Shown piece by piece: positions 60,574-64,000 of a DNA stretch of 64,000 bases; position 1 is the stretch's first letter, and every line of letters starts with the position of its first letter. This DNA comes from Brevibacillus fluminis. GTDB lineage: Bacteria > Bacillota > Bacilli > Brevibacillales > Brevibacillaceae. Below the pieces are notes generated by a model. It did no database searches and was not told where the DNA came from. It saw only the letters and a list, made by a program, of their open reading frames with translations. The DNA is taken from assembly GCF_003710825.1 (NCBI RefSeq), contig NZ_RHHQ01000008.1, positions 310,001-374,000 of the forward strand. The letters run 5' to 3'. A program made the position numbers and the translations under genes.

Positions 60574-61482
60574 ATGTCCAAGCATGCAAAATTCGCGATA
60601 GCCGCTTCACACAGTCTGATCATTGTTTTGTGGGCATCTGCTTTTGTCGGAATTCGTGTGGGGCTTACTGCCTATACTCCGGGGCAGCTGTCTCTCTTGC
60701 GCTTTCTCACTGGCTCTGCGCTACTGCTCATTTTGGCGGCGGTGTTCCGCATTCGTTTGCCCGAGCGAAAAGACGTTCCAATGATTTTGCTGCTTGGCTT
60801 TCTCGGCTTTTTTGTGTACCATGCTGCGCTCAATTATGGCGAACAGACCGTGAGCGCTGGGGCCGCGAGCCTGTTTGTCGCGACGACGCCCATTTTCGCG
60901 TCGCTATTCGCACTGGTTTTCTTCCGGGAGCGGTTTGGGATTCGCGGGTGGGTTGGAGCGGTGGTTGGGTTTGGCGGTGTGGCCATAAGTGCCTGGGGAA
61001 CAGGGGAGCCAATCGTGGCTAATGGCGGGGTGTTACTAATTTTAATCGCCTCTCTGGCGGAGAGCGTGTACTTTACGTTTCAGAAGCCATTTATCGAAAA
61101 ATACGGATTTCTCGCTTTTACGGCCTACACGATCTGGGCCGGGACGCTGTTTATGCTTTTCTTTCTGCCTGGTTTGGGGCAAGCCGTGGAGCGTGCGCCG
61201 TTTGAGGTGACGGCGAGCGTGCTGTATCTGGGGATTTTTCCGACGGTGCTGCCTTATCTTGCACTTGCCTTCATCACCGCACGCGTCGGCACGTCAGAGG
61301 CGACCAGCTCGCTCTACTTGACCCCAGCGTTCGCCTATGTGATCGGCTGGGTTTGGCTCGGCGAGGTGCCCTCGTTCCTCTCGCTCATCGGAGGCGCGAT
61401 CGCACTCGGCGGTGTCCTGCTCGCGACCGTGCACAGCGATGCCCGGCCGGATACAGCAAACCGCATGGACACTGCTACCTGA
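60574..61482 (+). CDS. EamA/DMT family transporter
   Basis: Drug/metabolite transporter of 302 residues with ten hydrophobic segments in two EamA repeats. ASHSLIIVLWASAFVGIRVG starts the first, and RVGTSEATSSLYLTPAFAYV marks the second. ATG at 60574 has AAAGGGTGG 9 bases upstream; the frame extends to 60520. Divergent from the MocR gene that probably controls it. Export of amino acids or related metabolites is usual for the family. Confidence 0.92.
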   Translation: MSKHAKFAIAASHSLIIVLWASAFVGIRVGLTAYTPGQLSLLRFLTGSALLLILAAVFRIRLPERKDVPMILLLGFLGFFVYHAALNYGEQTVSAGAASLFVATTPIFASLFALVFFRERFGIRGWVGAVVGFGGVAISAWGTGEPIVANGGVLLILIASLAESVYFTFQKPFIEKYGFLAFTAYTIWAGTLFMLFFLPGLGQAVERAPFEVTASVLYLGIFPTVLPYLALAFITARVGTSEATSSLYLTPAFAYVIGWVWLGEVPSFLSLIGGAIALGGVLLATVHSDARPDTANRMDTAT

Positions 61483-61484
61483 CC

Positions 61485-62855
61485 TTAGCGCAAAAACAGC
61501 CGGATACGCTTCAGGGCGTCTTTGGTCGTGGCATAGCGAAACGGCAGGTCAAACAGTGTGGTTTGCTTTAACACGCTTTTCTGATGCGAAAACAGCGCAA
61601 AGCCAGCCTCGCCATGATACCCGCCCATTCCGCTCTCCCCGACTCCGCCAAACGGCAAATAAGGAGTAGCCATATGCATCATCGTATCATTGAGGCAACC
61701 GCCGCCGAATGACGTCTCCGCCAACACTTTGTCGGCTATGGCGTCCGACTGCGAGAACAGGTAGAGCGCAAGCGGCTTCGGCCGGCTATTGATGCATGAA
61801 ATGGCCTCATCGAGCCGGTCGTACGCCAAGATAGGCAAAATCGGGCCAAAAATCTCATCCTGCATCACTGGCGACTCCCAGTCGACATCGCCTACTAGCG
61901 TAGGTTCGATCGTAAGCGCCGCTTCATTCGTTTTCCCGCCATACAGCACCTCGCCGTCTTGCAAATACGCTGCGACCCGTTCGAAATGCCTACGATTGAT
62001 GATTTTGGGAAATGTCGATGATTCGGCTGCGCCGGAACCGTACACCATGTCGAGCCGCGCTTTCAGCTGCGCGATCAATTCGGGCATCGCCCGTCTCTCG
62101 ACCAACACATAATCGGGGGCTACGCATGTTTGTCCGGCATTCAGGCATTTCCCCCAAACGATCCGCTTGGCAGCAAGCTTGAGATCGGCATCCCCGTGCA
62201 CGATGCAGGGGCTTTTTCCGCCCAGCTCCAGCGTCACGGGCGTGAGGAAATCGGCCGCAGCTTTCATGACGATTTTGCCGACCTGGACGCCACCTGTGAA
62301 AAAAATATAATCAAAGCGGTTGGCGAGCAGCGCCGTGCTGGCCTCGACGCCCCCCTCCACGACTGCGACATATTCTTCTGGAAACACAGCGCGGATCAGG
62401 CCAGCCAGCATGCCAGCCGTGTGCGGTGCCAGCTCGGAAGGCTTGAGGATCGCGCAGTTCCCGGCAGCGAGCGCCGCAATCAGCGGAGCGAGCGCCAGAT
62501 TGAACGGATAATTCCACGGCGCAATAATCAACGCCACGCCATAAGGCTCGGCATAGATATATCCTTTGGAGCCAAAGTGGGTAATCGGCGTTTTTACGCG
62601 CTTGTGTCTAGCCCACTGATCCAGATGCTTCACCGTATGGGTGATTTCCGCTAGCACCATGCCGATCTCTGTGGCATAGCCCTCGAATGGGGATTTGTTC
62701 AGGTCCGCGTGGAGCGCAGCCATGATTGCTTCTTCCTGTTGCACGATTTCCCGCTTGAGCCGCTTCAGGCTCTCTTTGCGAAATGCGAGATCTCTGGTCT
62801 GTCCGCTTGCAAAAAACGACCGCTGCTTGCCCAGCAATTCCTGATAATCCGCCAT
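61485..62855 (-). CDS. Aldehyde dehydrogenase, class 3 type
   Basis: NAD(P)-dependent aldehyde dehydrogenase of 456 residues, shorter than the enzymes at 39703 and 50827 and of the class 3 (fatty or coniferyl aldehyde) group. PWNYPFNLALAPLIAALAAG, LELGGKSPCIVHGDADL, NAGQTCVAPDYVLVE (catalytic Cys) and MHMATPYLPFGGVGESGMGGYHG (in parts: PFGGVGESGMGGYHG) are typical. AAGGAGG lies before the ATG. Convergent with the EamA gene with a 2-bp gap and followed upstream by the YbaK-type gene, 19 bp away, in the same direction. Confidence 0.93.
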   Translation of the reverse strand: MADYQELLGKQRSFFASGQTRDLAFRKESLKRLKREIVQQEEAIMAALHADLNKSPFEGYATEIGMVLAEITHTVKHLDQWARHKRVKTPITHFGSKGYIYAEPYGVALIIAPWNYPFNLALAPLIAALAAGNCAILKPSELAPHTAGMLAGLIRAVFPEEYVAVVEGGVEASTALLANRFDYIFFTGGVQVGKIVMKAAADFLTPVTLELGGKSPCIVHGDADLKLAAKRIVWGKCLNAGQTCVAPDYVLVERRAMPELIAQLKARLDMVYGSGAAESSTFPKIINRRHFERVAAYLQDGEVLYGGKTNEAALTIEPTLVGDVDWESPVMQDEIFGPILPILAYDRLDEAISCINSRPKPLALYLFSQSDAIADKVLAETSFGGGCLNDTMMHMATPYLPFGGVGESGMGGYHGEAGFALFSHQKSVLKQTTLFDLPFRYATTKDALKRIRLFLR

Positions 62856-62874
62856 TCCCTCTGCCTCCTTACGC

Positions 62875-63366
62875 TTATGCCTCTGCTCGTTCCCCAGCCG
62901 TTGCCTGCACGACCATGCCTTTCGTCACCGCGACAAGCTCGTCAAACGTAATCGGCAGCATCGACTCGACCACGCCCGCCGCTGTGTAGACGACCGGAAA
63001 ACGGCGCAGCGACTCATCGATAAAAATCGGGATGTCCGTCCGCAGTGCAAACGGGCATACCGCTCCCACCTGGAATCCCGTGATCTCCACGACATCCTCC
63101 GGCGAGGCGATGCGCGGCTTTTTGCCACCCAAGAGCTGCTTCACTTTTTTCTGGTCCACTCGCACGTCGCCTGCCGCTACGAACAAGCCGAACTTGTCCT
63201 CCGCGCGAAAAAGAATCGACTTGGCAATCTGGCCGACCTCGACGCCGAGTACACGCGCTGCCGCTTCCGATGTCGGGACTTTTTCAGGCAGGAGGATTGG
63301 TTCCAGCTTCTCATCATGCTGCTTCACAAACAGGCGAACATCTTCAAATCGATTGGCCGTTATCAT
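62875..63366 (-). CDS. YbaK/EbsC-type aminoacyl-tRNA deacylase
   Basis: Protein of 163 residues in the YbaK/ProX family, which hydrolyses mischarged aminoacyl-tRNA. TSEAAARVLGVEVGQIAKSI, the VAAGDVRVDQKKVKQLLGGK segment (conserved Lys), GAVCPFALRTDIPIFIDESL and the closing TFDELVAVTKGMV match the family. I start at ATG 63366 with GGGAG 10 bases upstream; the frame reaches 63453. It is followed by the class 3 aldehyde dehydrogenase gene. Which tRNA it edits cannot be read. Confidence 0.9.
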   Translation of the reverse strand: MITANRFEDVRLFVKQHDEKLEPILLPEKVPTSEAAARVLGVEVGQIAKSILFRAEDKFGLFVAAGDVRVDQKKVKQLLGGKKPRIASPEDVVEITGFQVGAVCPFALRTDIPIFIDESLRRFPVVYTAAGVVESMLPITFDELVAVTKGMVVQATAGERAEA

Positions 63367-63460
63367 GTTCTCACTTCTCCCTTCAAGCTTTCCGTTCAGT
63401 ATACCAAAAAACGGATGCATGAAAAAATCTGGTAAAGGCAGATGCTGTCCCATAGCTCAG

Positions 63461-63490
63461 CAAAAAGGAGGGCCTGCAATCGGTCCTCCT
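63461..63490 (-). terminator. Terminator after the 63502 gene
   Basis: Arms AGGAGG (63466-63471) and CCTCCT (63485-63490), extended by CC/GG inside, with TTTTT following on the minus strand. Confidence 0.75.
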
Positions 63491-63501
63491 AGTGAACATG
63501 T

Positions 63502-63999
63502 TTATAAACCGTTTTTCAGATACGCTTGCAGCAGCTGTGCCGAAGCTTTGTTATACTCTGCGAGCAGCTTTTTCAGCTGCGGGTCCAAATAGGCCCGCGT
63601 CAGCGGCAGCCGCGACTTGTCGGACGGGATGCCGTTCACTTGGATAAGCGGAAGCAGCATGCCGCGCTGCTTTTCTGTCAACGTCTCAAAAGACAGCGTC
63701 TTGGGCTTGAGCTTGACGTTCGCTTTCTTTGCCAACAGCAGTTTGTTCATGAAAAGAGAATCATAATCGACGTAAATGCTGGTGAAATCGTGCCCGCCCC
63801 GCTGAATGTACAGGCCGCGATCATTTGCCCATTGGAAACGCTGATCAGCAGTGAGCTTCTGGCTCGTTTCGCCGTTTACCATGTAGTAAGCCAACGCGAA
63901 AAAGTCGTCATAGCTGAAATCGGCTCCCGTGCGAGTAGTAGGCAGGATGTCTTTCGACACAAGTGCTGCGATGATCGCTTGCTTGCTGCTGTCCTGCGG
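63502..63999 (-). CDS. Unknown protein, 5' end outside window
   Basis: The frame is open to the right edge, so the N-terminus is missing; 165 residues are visible. No family is recognised. The visible part is basic and helical, with FSYDDFFALAYYMVNGE, RFQWANDRGLYIQRGG and a Leu-rich tail ending LLQAYLKNGL. A GTG at 63960 exists, but no convincing binding site precedes it and the coding pattern continues beyond it (ending ...QAIIAALV before that point), so it is probably internal. A terminator follows the stop. Confidence 0.7.
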   Translation of the reverse strand, partial: PQDSSKQAIIAALVSKDILPTTRTGADFSYDDFFALAYYMVNGETSQKLTADQRFQWANDRGLYIQRGGHDFTSIYVDYDSLFMNKLLLAKKANVKLKPKTLSFETLTEKQRGMLLPLIQVNGIPSDKSRLPLTRAYLDPQLKKLLAEYNKASAQLLQAYLKNGL

Positions 64000-64000
64000 C

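Noticed and set aside
1..64000. Insertion sequences, prophage or integration sites
   Set aside because: No transposase, integrase, recombinase or phage structural gene, and no terminal repeats with target duplications, were seen on either strand.
1..64000. tRNA, rRNA or riboswitch genes
   Set aside because: No cloverleaf, rRNA core or known riboswitch or T-box pattern was recognised in any intergenic stretch; covariance-model searches could not be run.

Overview
The window looks like chromosome from an endospore-forming, low-to-mid GC Gram-positive bacterium of the Brevibacillus/Paenibacillaceae kind. The support is a complete gerA-gerB-gerC type germination operon, strong AGGAGG ribosome binding sites throughout, a TatA, lipoprotein signals of Firmicute type, and sigma-54 (SigL) biology. 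I see no rRNA, tRNA, CRISPR array, phage or insertion sequence. Species cannot be fixed from sequence reading alone. Almost every gene is on the minus strand, so operons read from high to low coordinates.

Layout. 1-5.1 kb: a PucR/GAF regulator followed by 3-hydroxyacyl-CoA dehydrogenase, enoyl-CoA hydratase and a thiolase cut by the left edge, headed by a -24/-12 promoter. 5.1-7.1 kb: an FAD monooxygenase and an unknown protein in the same frame, separated by one TAG. 7.2-17.1 kb: carbohydrate block (pgmB, GH3, GPH symporter, secreted histidine phosphatase; then AraC-GH39 fusion, esterase, pgi). Both halves start at promoters that share a 43-bp element. 17.3-24 kb: two YtcJ-type amidohydrolases, a short soluble chemoreceptor, a DUF3237 protein and a PAS sigma-54 activator. 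24-27.7 kb: spore germination operon. 28-34.4 kb: binding-protein ABC importer with a phosphodiesterase-like enzyme, a HAD phosphatase and a DeoR regulator. 34.5-48.8 kb: a run of sigma-54-linked units: a Tat-exported monoamine oxidase with its own TatA, an amine/amino-acid permease and YtcJ-3; an aldehyde dehydrogenase with its activator; a chemoreceptor; YtcJ-4; an AcoR-like activator. 49-55 kb: DAO-type oxidase, aldehyde dehydrogenase, MATE pump and cupin, divergent from an unusual MerR protein fused to a zinc ribbon and a degenerate methyltransferase-like domain. 55-64 kb: SDR, TetR, enolase-superfamily OSBS/NSAR enzyme with an RpiR regulator, MocR regulator with an EamA exporter, a third aldehyde dehydrogenase, a YbaK-type deacylase, and an unknown gene cut by the right edge.

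How the parts may work together (inference). Five promoters of the form TGGCAT-N5-TTGC, each in front of a catabolic gene or its regulator, and three sigma-54 activators in one window suggest a SigL-controlled programme for using nitrogen compounds. A plausible route is: amide or formamide hydrolysis by the YtcJ enzymes, amine oxidation by the monoamine oxidase and DAO oxidase, aldehyde oxidation by the dehydrogenases, then acyl-CoA breakdown by the beta-oxidation genes. Substrates are not shown by the sequence.

The items I rate most worth following are: the sigma-54 promoter set with its candidate upstream activator sites; the Tat-exported oxidase with a private TatA; the AraC-GH39 regulator with twin promoters; and the MerR-zinc ribbon-methyltransferase fusion with a 19-bp-spacer divergent promoter.
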